In this document: positions 48,701-60,500 of the stretch, piece by piece
Layout of the letters: each line of letters starts with the position of its first letter
How positions within the stretch are numbered: position 1 is the stretch's first letter
From: Gavia stellata
Taxonomy: Eukaryota; Chordata; Aves; Gaviiformes; Gaviidae
Assembly (NCBI RefSeq): GCF_030936135.1
Contig: NC_082598.1
Location: forward strand, 10,234,687 to 10,298,686
Length of the DNA stretch: 64,000 nt
Reading direction: 5' to 3'
Translations under genes and position numbers: made by a program
The notes under the pieces: model-generated
Databases searched by the model: none
Told to the model about the DNA's origin: nothing
What the model saw: the letters and a program-made list of their open reading frames with translations, nothing else

Positions 48701-50324
48701 CCCAAAGTTGATAAAACTTTCAATTAGCACGGGAGTATCTGCTTTGAATAAGAAAATGTTGAAAGGCGTCTTGAGCCTGTATTGCAGTGAAGGAACTAAG
48801 GAAGAAAGTTACAGGCTCTTTAAAATCCTGCATTTCAAGGATACTTCCAGGGCTGTGTAGTTTATAATATATCTAACGTACCAAAATTAAATTACAGAGA
48901 CTCAACGACGAAGGAGAAATCCCAGACTGAGAGGCCAGCGACAGCCAGACATCTGTATAGTGATTAGCGATGAGGAAGATGAACCAAGAAATAATGATGT
49001 GTATGTAACAGAGACAGTGTCTTTTTGAAGTCTAATTTTTGATAGACAGTAGAAACTGATTTTTCCCACGCTTTTGGGTTCCGTTTGATTACTGTGCAAA
49101 AACTTCAGGCTTGCATCTCTAGAAGAGAACTCATTCAGAAAAACTCCCAAAGAACCCCAACACAAACTTTTCTTCTGTTGTTCATGAGATCATTAGATAA
49201 TGGATCTTACGGTATGGCTTGAGAGACGCTGAAATGCTTGCAATATGTAAAAGACACAGCCACACCGTCTGAAAATACACTTTGTGTCATCACGCGTTTC
49301 TATAAGGAAGGAGTTCTCGGTATGAATATGTTACTGGGCTGGGATGTTGCTAAATTAGAATAGGGGAGGTTTTAGGTTCTGACAACCGCTTTCACTTCGA
49401 GAATGGTTTCCAAAGGACAGCTAGATGGTTTTGTTACAAAACTCTTCTTTATGACCTGCTGAAGGTTAACACCGCCATACGTGTACTGCAGAGTGCTATA
49501 GACTGCTCTTACTTGTAACAATAGAGCAGGGTGACTAACTGCATCTTCCCCCGATGAAAACCAGGACGCTGTTGCCTTTAGGTAAGGGAGGCCCTAACTA
49601 CTTAGCAAATGCAACAAACTGAGGGCGTTAAAGGTGCTCAGGGACCTTGAGAGGAAGTGCGTCGTGGCTAGCGTGTGCAGCCGGATGATTGCGTGACGTT
49701 TTATGTATCGGTAACCCTCAATGCACGGTGAAATTAATGGATGTGTGTTCTTTCTGGTTTTGTTCTCTCTCCCACAAGGCCGTCTGGTACCGTTAGCTGT
49801 CCGATTTGCAGGGATGGCTACTCAAAGGTAAGGATCCCCGTGTTGCCATCGTTCCTTTTTTGTCGGAGGCAGAGCGGGGCAGAGGGTGAGCTGCGCAACT
49901 CTGTTGGGTTACGTGGGACGCTCCAGACAGGTGGCTTGAAGCGCAGACCTTGGATTGAAGGTGAAACTAGCTTGCAACTCAAAGTCATTTCTTAGCGGTG
50001 TACGCAGGGGGAGAAACACGTGCCAGGATGGCACTGAAAGATCTTTAGGTTCCTTATTAGTAAAGAAGTCACGTACTGATTCCGGATATTCCAAGTCCTA
50101 TTTGCCGGGTGCCAACAGACCAGCAAAGTTGAATTCTTTACTCCAAATACCTGTTGCGGTTTCTCTTCTTCCAGATTGTGCAAAGTGGACGACTGATTGC
50201 GTCAACCAAATGCGGCCACGTCTTCTGCAGTCAGTGCCTCCGTGAGGCCCTGAGGAATGCCAACTTTTGCCCAATGTGCAGGAAGGCACTCACTCACACA
50301 GAGTGTCATCCCATTTATATCTGA
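45729..50324 (+). CDS. RNF4-like paralog, copy 4 (174 aa if the internal exon 6 donor is used)
   Basis: Exons: leader and start 45570-45737, then 46266-46389, 47349-47428, 48419-48428, 48898-49000 (alternative donor GTATGT at 49001), 49779-49827 and 50175-50324. Read-through of exon 6 meets TGA at 49026. The predicted protein differs from copy 3 only at residue 68 (Asp, as in copies 1 and 2). SIMs 1-4, the acquired CIVISDEEDE motif, the Arg-rich stretch QRRRRNPRLR and the full set of RING zinc ligands are present. The E2-facing residue after CPIC is Arg. AATAAA is at 50427. It has the least-deleted introns of the three extra copies. The status is the same as copies 2 and 3: open and spliceable, with expression unknown. 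Confidence 0.8.
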
Positions 50325-50426
50325 GGACCTCTGTTTCTCAGGACAGACGCAACTGGATTTTGGGGGAAGATGTCATGTTTTGCTTGCTCTGAAGATTTAA
50401 AGAGCAGCAGGTTGTGCACACATCCA

Positions 50427-50432
50427 AATAAA
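50427..50432 (+). terminator. polyadenylation signal, RNF4-like copy 4
   Basis: AATAAA is at the equivalent position after the copy 4 stop codon, followed by a T/G-rich stretch. Confidence 0.5.
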
Positions 50433-50588
50433 ACTGGTTTGTTTTTTTTTGTGACAACAACTTGTCCGTATATAGACATCTTTTTTATGGTCCAAGCTGC
50501 TTCCTGTTGCGTCCCTGGTTATAATTGTTAAATTTATGACTGTCTCTAAACTAGACCAGCAGCCTGAATCAGCAAGGAAGCAGCTAAT

Positions 50589-50875
50589 CACAGAATCACT
50601 AAGGTTGGAAAAGACCTGTAAGGTCATCAAGTCCAACCATCAACCCAACACCACCATGACCATTAAACTATGTCCCACAATGCCACGTCCACGCGTTCCT
50701 TGAACACGTCCAGTGAGGGTGACTCCACCACTTCCCCGGACAGCCTGTTCCAATGCTTCACCACTCTCTCAGTAAAGAAATTTTTCTTAATATCCAGCCT
50801 AAAACTCTTCTGTTCTCCTAACTGTCCTAGATATGGCCACCTTTCATTTCCTTCTCCCTAACCAAATGTTGTATT
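50589..50875 (-). mobile_element. CR1 LINE 3' fragment, minus strand (unit 3 copy)
   Basis: This has the same insertion site and length as 30027-30313 and 40079-40365; it is a duplicate within the array. Confidence 0.9.
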
Positions 50876-52318
50876 CCATTTCCTCCTACCTTTTTAACGC
50901 TTAAATAAGAGGGGTCTGAATATTTTGTTATTTCTTACTCTTTAAATTATTCCCACCGTCGCATACAGATGTGGAATAGTTACCTGTCAAAAGACAGATG
51001 AACAGCTTGCCATTGCATTACACTTCTGGTTTTATCCTACAAGCGGCTCATGACTCTCTTGCTTTCTGCTATACCATCTTTGCCCCAGAAGACTAAGTTC
51101 TGGAACGATGGATCATTTTAGCATAAATCAACATTAAATTGACAACCAGGGTCATGCAATAAAACAACCTGCTGCCGACCTGCAACCCAAAACTACAGGG
51201 GTTTTTTATTAGGATATTTAGGGATGCTTCCGGATGTAGTGATACAGACAGAGTTTTGTTCCATAAAGGCTGACTTAAGAAATGCAATACCTTCCCCGCC
51301 CTGCTTTGGACAGCTTTGGTCCAGCCCTGTTGTCAGGAATAGGCAGTTTCTGCGTTGTGGCAATATGGTAACTGCTAACAAGTTAGTTACACACCTTTAG
51401 TTACTGCGTGCTCCCATTGGCAACATAAACCCGAGACCGCAGTCTTAGTGCGGTGACAACAACGGCTGGCATTTGGGTCCCCAAAACCACGGGAACGATG
51501 AAGCAGTGCTGAAGATTGCTTAAAGCATTCGTTGCATGAAGAGAAGCAGCCCAACATTAAAACTGTCACAGTATTTAAGGGCCACAGAAACAGCTTTCTC
51601 CCAATAGCTTAACAAAGAAAAAAAAAAGAAAAAATTATGGCCAGTTTTCCTGGGGTGGCTACTGCACGAGAGGGAGGATATGAAGAGGATTTAAGGGGTT
51701 ACCTCTGGGGCTGCGGGTGAGTCACATATCCGTGCTGCATCTTTCGTGGTGTACTGTCCATAGCCTAAAACGACTTTGCACAACTCCCTCCGTGTAAATA
51801 TCACTTTATAATTTGTGTCTCAGTAAAGAGATCTAATGGAAATCCAGATACCACAAACTATAAAATACTTCACAAAGAAGTTTTTACCTTTTATGTACCC
51901 TGTGAAGTGCCACAGATTTTGTGCATCTCAAAAAGAATTTTAAGTCTCAGTACATGGAAAAATACTCAATTGTGCTACACGCTTTTTATTAGAGAAAAAA
52001 AAAACCACACACCCTCCTAAATATTTGAGTTCCTGTGATGTTCCACATTGGCCAGAAGTGACAGAAAATATAAAGATATTTTTCGTTATGTAAATGTATG
52101 TCTTGTTGTATATAGTTCCGTTTTCCCTGTATTTAGTTGTATTTATGTCTGTCTGTCCCGTCTATGTTGGACTCTGCTGGTAGGCAAACAGTTCTTTATA
52201 ACAGGTGGAAATAAAACAATCAAACTGGTAATCGGGAGCACTCCTTCTTTAATCACCCTGCATTAACTGATTTGGTGGCGGGGGAATCCCCAAACCCGCA
52301 AGCCTTTTGGTTCTTTTG

Positions 52319-52608
52319 GCCAGGGTGTGTTGTGTGGGGAAAAGGAGAAAGGCGCTGCCTGGGAGGGGGGTGATGAGGGGATGGCGGGGTGCAGTCCTGC
52401 TCGAGACTGGGGGAGCGGGGGCAGCCCGGGAGCCGGCGGCAGAGAGGGCTCGCTGTAAAGGACGGCAGGGCCTTGGGACATCTCGCTGCTGTGAAGCTGT
52501 TGACGAAGCTCACTCATGGCGCCTGTTGCACACATCATGTATGAAACACTGTGCTGGAGAGAGGGCGAGGAGGAATGCCGAGGAGAGGACCAGGCACGCA
52601 GCGGTTTG
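52319..52608 (+). repeat. GC-rich segment after copy 4 (4 of 4, orphan)
   Basis: This is nearly identical to the other three, but no RNF4-like copy follows it, because the array breaks off at about 52700, before the conserved CAG|GTGAGA donor. Confidence 0.4.
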
Positions 52609-52690
52609 AAAGTCGCTGTAAAGCTGCTTTTATTTCTTCTCCAAACAAACTAAGTAGATGCTGCAGGTTACCTATTCCGTAGTGTTCCAA

Positions 52691-52740
52691 AATGAGCTGC
52701 TGTCGACCTGCAATCACTTTTTTTTAAGCGGAAGGCCACA
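52691..52740. other. 3' breakpoint of the tandem array
   Basis: Up to 52700 the sequence follows the array (aatgagctgc). It then switches to gctgtcgacctgcaatc and about 40 bp related to 16929-16968 downstream of copy 1 (ctgttgacctgcaatc ... aagcagaaggc), after which it becomes unique. A gctg/ctgct microhomology lies at the switch. It marks the end of the duplicated DNA. Confidence 0.7.
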
Positions 52741-55700
52741 CAGACGCATAGGCTGTTGTGATGGGTGAGTCCTTGTGGCTTCAGTTAAGCCCTTGGTCTT
52801 CTTCTGCTGAAATAACAGATCCACCAGAACTGCCCTCTGATCTGCAATCAGATTTGATGCTTCGGCGGGGTGAAGCATGCAGCAGTTGCAGAAAGCTGTT
52901 CTCACTTTTGGTCTGATTGTAGATGAAATTTTTGGAGACGAGAAGGCGTAAATATGAAATATGCGCAAGATATCAAAGGTTGTGAAGCTGAAGTCCAGGA
53001 CCAGGGAAGACTGGTCCTGGGTTAGGAAGCTGGCTCAGAAGCATGGTCCAGGATTTAGGTGGAACATGTAATCTGGGGGATGCTCACAGTGTAGAAATGT
53101 CTGGAGTGAAGGATGAGATGATTGGGGAGGATTGTTCCCGGGGCTGGAGTGGAGACCAATGCTATGAAGTGGGGACGAGTGTTGGAGCATCATGAGCCAG
53201 AAGCTGGAACTACAGAGCAAAGTCCAGAGATGTGGCTGCAACCAAGTTGTGTGTGAGCCGCAAAGGTGGCGAAGGGAAATCAGAAGGCGGAATCGCCAAG
53301 GGTGAGCGGTGGTGCACGTCAGATGTATCAGCTTAGCAGGGTCATAGCTGCTGCAAGGAGCCGTTGCGTTCCGGTTGCAGAGCTTAAGCCTTGATTTGCT
53401 TGGGTTAGGTCTTACGGGGTGGTGACACAGGTCTGGGGCAATGCTTACATGTGATGCAATGCTACCTACGAAGCTTTTGTTAACTGTAGAAACGTATGTC
53501 CTTGCCTCATGTCTGATATACACTTGGTGGCAGCAAGTGCTAATTTCATATGTTCTGTTTAAATCGGCTTTATTCTCTAGGTCAAGAGCATGAGATTGAG
53601 CCTTTGGGCTTGTGAGGATGTTTTAACCTCCAAATATTTTATGTCTTTTTATCTCTCTTTTCCTGATGATGTGAAACCAAGCTTGGTTGTTTGTGTGGCT
53701 GTGTTTCATCTGAAGACCAAATTCATAAGATTTTCTACAGCTGACTTAAAGCCTGCTATCAGGGAGATGCTGTAGGGCTGCTTCATATTCCTTCTGACAT
53801 CCTAAGTCCTCCTACAGTTTCTCTTTGAGGGTTCTGGGAAGGTAAGAGGAACAGGAATATCTGGTCTAGGATTTCTCAGAGGAGAATATTGTCATCTGTA
53901 CGAAGGAGAGTCTCCGGCGCTGTGTCCAGATGCAATCCAAGAGTTCTTTCCCCTGACATGCCACCTCAGAGACGGTCCCACCTGTGCTGCTGGTGGAGGA
54001 TGAATAAAGAGGTGATGTGATGCATTCTTCTGGTTTTGTTAGGAATGAGATGGAGGTCTCTAAGACCATTTCAAACAGATATTGTATAGTTGCAACATCT
54101 TTCATTCAGTAAAGCCCTTGATTACACTAGCAACGTAAACCTCAAAGCCTTATTTCCCACTAGTAACTCTGCTACCCACATATTGTAGATTCAGACTTGG
54201 TGTATTTTTATTTTCCATATTAGCTGTTACCTTAAGGTTATAGGCAAGGCAGTTAAAAGCAGATACATTATGAATGAAAATGTGAAGGGGAACTGCTCAT
54301 CTCTAAACCTATTTCCTTTCCCAATTGCATGAACAAGACATTAGCATTAAAAGCCTTACACAGAAAAATCACAGGTTATGATATTGATTTAATATACAGG
54401 GGACAGAGGTCGGGGGATTAATGGTCTCAGAGGTCTGTCTATGCAAGCAATTGTAGACGTCCATTTTAAACATATTTCAATTATTTATATGGAAACACGT
54501 TTCCCAGGGAGTGCACAAAATGCATTAACACCTAGTGAGGGATTCTGCTTGCTTCCTGGGGAAGGTGAAGGACCTCTGCTTCCTCCAACAGTAGTTTATC
54601 CCTCGTTTCCTTTAGCAAGTGTTCATCCCTTCGATGTCTGCTCCGATACCCTCTGCCCTTTGCAATCCCTGGTGGCAGAGTATACGAAGGTGCCAGGTTA
54701 AATATTCTCTCTACCACAGCGATCTCAGCTGAGGCAAGGTCTTTGCTGTGGTCCATGAGTTCACGCTACTCCTGATGGCAGAGACATATAGCATACGTGC
54801 CTCGTGGCTCTGTGGGATGGGGTACATGGAGCAGCATTATCTTTTTATGCAAACTCCTGTGCAGCTCTCTCTGCATATCTTGATTTGCAGCATCATGACA
54901 AGTGAGCACTTTATAATTAGCATGATTAAAAGTGCACACATTGTAGTGGAAGGGAGCGTGTATATTAGGCATTAAAACTCTGCTGCAGGGAGGTAGTGTG
55001 CTACGGCTTCTTTCCTTTGCCATAAATTCCTCCATTAATTTCATTCCAATTCTTGCTCCGTGGAGGAAGGGTATGAAGCTGTGGCTATTTCAGTGACCAG
55101 TGTTCCAACAACATTTCCCCAAATCATTTATTAATAGCCACAAATTCATAGCTTGTTTCTAACTAATTCAGCAATCAAAATTTTAGACATGGATCATGCA
55201 TATATTTGTGCCTTTCTCCTCGCTGGAGTGCAGACAAATGAATTTTAAAAATAGCCTGGGGTGAAGGTTTAAGTCATTCATTTAACAAGGTTCTTTAAAA
55301 GCTTCTTTTCTAACCTGCCAAATTATAGGATGGTTATAATTTGTTTAAGTCTTTCAACATTTAAGAAAATGCCTGCTGCATATTGAAGCATTAGCACCCC
55401 TTAGCTGAGCAAATTGAGCGTGGGGCTGCGGGAGCAGCCAGGGCTCCGCTGGGGAAGAGAGCTGTCTGCTCAACGTGAGGCCTCATGAATTGCAAAGAGC
55501 TAATTAGAAGAAATACTTGTAAAAGACCGATTTTCTGACACTTCTGGCTAAAACATATTTGAAGTGCTTTTGTCATACCGAGGGCTCTCTGTCAGTGGAG
55601 ATAGTTTATTAGGTTTGCCATCCAGTGTTCCTTTTATTTTTGCCTTCTCCTACCTCTCGTATTTGAAGGCAGAGAGCATTGCAGGGAACGCAGTGCTGCT

Positions 55701-56961
55701 CAGCTCTGTGACTGTCACCATCACTCAGAAAGAAAGGGGACTTCCAGCTGGAGGTGCTTGGACCCTAAAACCAATTTTTAATATTCTTTTCATTTGACCA
55801 GCAAAAATCGGCCAGTTCCATAAATTTCTACAGCTGTCTGCAGGAGCTGCAAATTGTCCCCCCGAGCTGTTGCCCGAGTAGCAGGGAGCGATTCGAGCAG
55901 TGCTGCAGGCTGGCAACTTGAGAAATGCCGCCTGCTTCCCAAGTGTGAAGTCAGGCAAACCCTTCGTTTCAGAGCCTCCTCCCCTACGAAAGCACGGGGC
56001 TGTTGTTTGCCGTGTGTTTTGGGGACGCTGAGGGAAAAGGCTGGTGCCCCGTTTGCCAGATCTGCTGTGAACCCACCACTCCCTCTGGCAGCAGTGGGGT
56101 TTCACAGGGCCAGAGCAGGGCACTATCTCTATTCATCTGAAGAGATGAATGAAATAATTATGTTGGGTGCACAGCAGCTCCTTGGAAATGAATGGGAAGT
56201 AGGATGGGCTTGATATGAAAGAAATGGGAAGTAAAGCTGTATATACTCTTGTTATGCCTCAGCATTGCTACCTAGCTGTTGTGTAGGATTTTATTTGGTT
56301 TATTGTTATTTCATATCTGTTAGGATGCCTGGAAAATATTATTTTGAAATTACTTTGAAAGCAAATGTTTACGCATCTATATATCTAAACTATCCTATAC
56401 ACCGATTTTACAGATGAACTTGAGATGCTTAGATATTCTGGACAGAAGTGACACTATCAGGTCTAACCTCCTCAGTCATCTCTGTGCTTCCACATCTGAA
56501 TTGGCAAATATCCACAAGCCTGCACACTTAATATCCGAGAGATCCCTGGGGTGAGGTGTTAATAGGGAGAGACCATCCAGTGCTGACCTGCCCCACATGG
56601 CTTGGGGAGCTGCATCCTGCTGCTGGATTTCTTATGGAAAATGGTCTTGTCCCAGGTGGGAACACCTGGGAAACATCCCCTCGCATGCACTGACCTCAAG
56701 GACAGGAGGAGGTGACAGTGTGATGGGGACTTGGTTTCCTACCAATCCTTTGTTTGGGGTTTTGTGCCATGTCTCCCTATTTTCTGGTTGTGGGAATAAT
56801 CAAAACATATGAATAACAGAAAGCCAAGGTGGCGAAATACACTGTTGGTAGTGCCACACCGTTTTGGTGTGGACGCATACTCTGACAGAGGTCTGGGATT
56901 AGCGTTTCTAACCAAAACCCAAAGCATGCATGTAAGCCACCATTAGCTTTACCTTTCTTAC
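52741..56961. other. unique non-coding region, nothing recognised
   Basis: Short open frames occur on both strands (the longest is 162 codons on the minus strand at 53035-53523), but none shows a recognisable domain, a splice framework or a codon pattern that I can defend. About 55090-55560 is AT-rich with the uninterrupted texture often seen in conserved non-coding DNA, but conservation cannot be judged from one sequence. Confidence 0.4.
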
Positions 56962-57552
56962 CATAGAATCATAGAATACCAGGTTGGAAGGGACCTCAAG
57001 GATCATCTGGTCCAAGCTTTCTTGGCAAAAGCACGGTCTAGACAAGATGGCTGAATCTTAAAAGTGTCCAGTGTTGGGGAATCCACCACTTCCCTGGGGA
57101 GATTATTCCAATGGCTGATTGTTCTCATTGTGAAAAACTTTCCTCTTGTGTCCAGCTGGAATGTCCCCAGCAGTAACTTGTACCCATTACCCCCTGTCTT
57201 TCCCATGTGATTCCTTGTAAAAAGGGAATCTCCATCTTCTTTGTGGCCACCTGTTAAATACTGGAAGACAGTGATAAGGTCTCCCCTAAGCCTTCTTTTC
57301 TCAAGGCTGAACAAAGCCAGTTCTCTCAGCCTTTCCTCATATGGCAGGCTTCCCAGTCCTTTGATCATCTTTGCATCCCTCCTCTGGACCCTCTCCAGCT
57401 TGTACACATCTTTTTTGCATTGCAGGGACCAAAACTGAACACAGTCTTCCAGGTGTGGCCTGACATACGCTGAGTAGAGTGGGATAATGACCTCTTTATC
57501 TCTGATGGTGATGCCCTTGTTGATGAAACCCAGCATCCTGTTGGCTTTTTAT
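56962..57552 (-). mobile_element. CR1 LINE 3' fragment, minus strand, older subfamily
   Basis: The fragment begins (on the plus strand) with ATAGAATCATAGAATACCAG, the reverse complement of the CR1 tail. On the minus strand it encodes 177 open codons (57003-57536) with recognisable CR1 C-terminal motifs: [27 protein letters not shown] and HWNNLPREVVDSPTL. It differs clearly in sequence from the CR1s of the RNF4 array, so it belongs to another subfamily and is an independent insertion. It is 5'-truncated. Confidence 0.9.
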
Positions 57553-60500
57553 ATTGTAACGAAATATTGTTGGAGCACTGGGTTGAAGATTTTACTCATT
57601 AAATAACAGTAACGAAACTTGATTAGAAATTAATGTCTTTCTAACTAGTCTATTTTTGCTTTATGCCTTCAGTAATTTGAAGAAATTAGTGGTGAATAGC
57701 AATTTTTGTCAGTGTTGTGAATAATTATACTTGCAATTATTAAACACTTGTTATTAAAGCAGACGATGAAGCTGGCAATTCCTGTTTAAGCTGCTTACTG
57801 ATAATATTAAGGAAGCCAAGAGAAGAACAATGGTGATGATTAGGGATCTTGGTGGGACATATGGAAGAAAGCTGACTTTTATTCAGCCTAACAAGGGAAC
57901 TGTTAGAGAGGATTTAACACAAGTATTTGGTATATTGAAGTATATTGCAATAACAGGCCCAGTATGAGAGGGAAGAGATCATTCAAGGTTAATGGCAAAC
58001 ATTAAAACATGTAGTTGTGGTTCTTTATTTTCTTCAGTGCTCAGCTGTGAGCCAGGCATCACACCAATATCTTACCATATGCCTTACATGTGAGATAAGA
58101 GAAAAAATGCCTGGCCAACACACGGGTGGACGGATGAACAGCAAAATGAGACAACTCACAGAAGGGCAGTTTGAATTTAGCACTAAACATAGCAGTGGAG
58201 TCTTCTGGGACCCTGTTGGGAGCTTCCCAGCCCCTGGAAGTATCTGGTGCTGGAAAGGGAGAAGTGCCACCTGGCGCAAGCCCTGAAGGGACACTCGTGG
58301 TTGATGACCTCGCAGCATAGTGGTGGTGGCTCGTGCTCTTAATGCTGCCCGTCTTGGTTGCAAACCCTACTGACCCAGGCGGAGAAGATCCTCCTGCCTG
58401 TCATTGAAGAAAAAATTTTGAAAATATTTGTGAAGAAAGTAACTAATGCCCCTCTCGGAGCTTTCTGGGCAGCCTAGAAATGAGCTACCCAGAAGCATCA
58501 TAATTCAAAAGAAAAATATTTTTTATTCAAGAACTAAGTATTTTCTCAGAAAGCATTTGTATTTATAATCGTGACGGCCCAGTGCAGGACACTGATTTTG
58601 CAATGCCCAGCTCTTGCTGACTTCCCCACACCATAGCACATGGGGCTTTGTGAGTGCCTATGCTGAGCCCAGAGAGGAACATAAGACCACCTCGACAGCT
58701 ATTTTTTCCAAGAACCCTGCCGAGGGCTAGCACATTGGGTTCACATATATTCAACCGGTATTGCAAATGGGTCAAAACGTAGGAAGGCAGCTTCATGACT
58801 GTTCTCAGTAGACAAGACAACAGGGATTTCTCAGAGCTGGCTGTTGTGCATAGGTGCCAGGATCCTATGGAGATGCTTGCAACAGAAGACGGTCACTGGT
58901 GCTGTGGTGCATGCCACCGCATCACTCGCCTGTGGGCCAGCGAGGACTTGAGGACCCCTGTGTTACAAACTCACATCATATTTTGTTCCTGGAGGTAAGA
59001 TGCCAGATGTGCTTAAACGATAATCGGCTGTTTACTCTATGTGGAAAAAAACCCTATGCCTCAAATTAGAGATCAGAGATGAACAAAGTGAAAACTTCTA
59101 TTTTCCAAATGACCTCAGCTCCAGTGGAGAGATTAATGGCCAGCATTGGGATGTCTCCATTACACAGTTCTCCACCTAATGGTTCCAGTTAGACCAAAAT
59201 ATTTTCTTTCTACTGCCGTAGAGCAGATGAAACTCTGCTAGAGGAAAATAATGGATATTAACTTTCAAAAGGATGGCGATTTGGACTGAAATAAAATTCC
59301 TGTGGTTGACAATCTGTGCTGGAGTTATAAGATCAAGTAGTGAATTACTTACAAAATTGCTACGGGGAGGTCTTTGAAGCAGTGAATGGAAGTAAAGCGT
59401 GCGGTAATATATTTAGAAACTGATAATGCAAATTGCAGAAGAAGAGAGGAGGAGAGGAAAATAAATTAACTCTCTAAAATGTTGTTGAGTATTTATGGGG
59501 AGGTAATAGGTTTCCTGACACGTCTTATGAGAACCTGATTGTTAATCCCAGGGTCCTGGAGAAATGCCAGTTCAGGTAATTGCACTCTGTGAGCCCGAGT
59601 TGCAGCCGCAGCCGGGTGCTGCTGGCTTGCGACTGCTCCGAGCCTCTCTGCCGCATGGGGAAGCACTGCCCACCTCTCTTGTGCCCTTGTTAGGGTTTGC
59701 AAACTGACGCCTCCAAAGTTCTCCTGATGTTTTAAGACCCTTAAAGACTAAGGATATATTCTTGCACGAAATGTGTCAATGTTTTCCCTCCGGCTCCCGG
59801 CCAGCAGTACCACGGTCTGTCCCTGTACACGGCTGGAAGCTGGTGTCAGTCACAGAGGAGGCATCAGGCACCTTTGCTGGCCTGACTTGGCCAAGCAAGC
59901 GATGGGCTTGTTCCCAAGGGGTGAATTTCTACCAGTCCTGGGGGTTTTGGAGCTGATGGGAGTCCAGATCATGAAGGAGTTTGGTTGCTACTCTCTTGGA
60001 AGGGCACGGCTGATGAGGGGAGAGGGAGAAGTCACCGCTTAAGCATGGGAAAGCCCTCGACAGTAGCTCCCACGACAATGTCCCTTGGCTGTGAGTGAGG
60101 GGTTTGGCCCCGTTCTCTGGCTGGGTTGCCCATTTTCCCCCTGTTGAGCTGCTCTGCCAGGTGCATCTGCAGCTTCCCACCCAAAAATGCTCAGCGCTTT
60201 GCTGGAGGAGATGCGCTCTTTGGCGGAAGACCAGAGGAGGCAGCAGGGACACCTCACGTGGTGCAGGCAGCTCTCACCCAGACTGGAGAAGAGGGTGCAT
60301 AGTCACGGGAGCTGAAACCTGCCGGATGAACACCCGTCTGACCACCCTGCACAGGCTGGTTAGAGATGGGGAAGCTGAAGGTGCAGCATGATGTCAGTGG
60401 GGCAGAGCGGTAGAGGATGGGCTCTGGAGGAAAGCTCACTATTATTTCCATGAGCTCCAGTCCTTGCAAGCGACGGGTACCTGGATCAGCAGCAGTTTGG

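Larger units (their letters stand above)
42180..52690 (+). repeat. tandem segmental duplication unit carrying RNF4-like copy 4
   Basis: This is a 10,511-bp direct repeat. It keeps both blocks that are missing from other units (the 254-bp block upstream of the truncated CR1, and about 200 bp of intron 3 at about 46785-46995), so it is the unit closest to the progenitor of the array. It ends at the array boundary near 52700. Confidence 0.9.

Noticed and set aside
25379-50324. Copies 2-4 as processed (reverse-transcribed) pseudogenes
   Set aside because: They keep introns, splice sites and flanking DNA, so they are segmental duplicates.
19280-52690. Array as an assembly artefact from unmerged haplotypes
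   Set aside because: Copies 2-4 share large differences from copy 1 and each unit has private indels or insertions, as expected for true tandem paralogs. Only the very close copies 2 and 3 would merit a depth check.
52714-53523. Minus-strand open frames of 84 and 162 codons as exons of a downstream neighbour gene
   Set aside because: No recognisable domain, no convincing splice framework, and the composition is ordinary.
57003-57536. 177-codon open frame on the minus strand as a host gene
   Set aside because: It carries CR1 C-terminal motifs and abuts the CR1 tail sequence at 56962.
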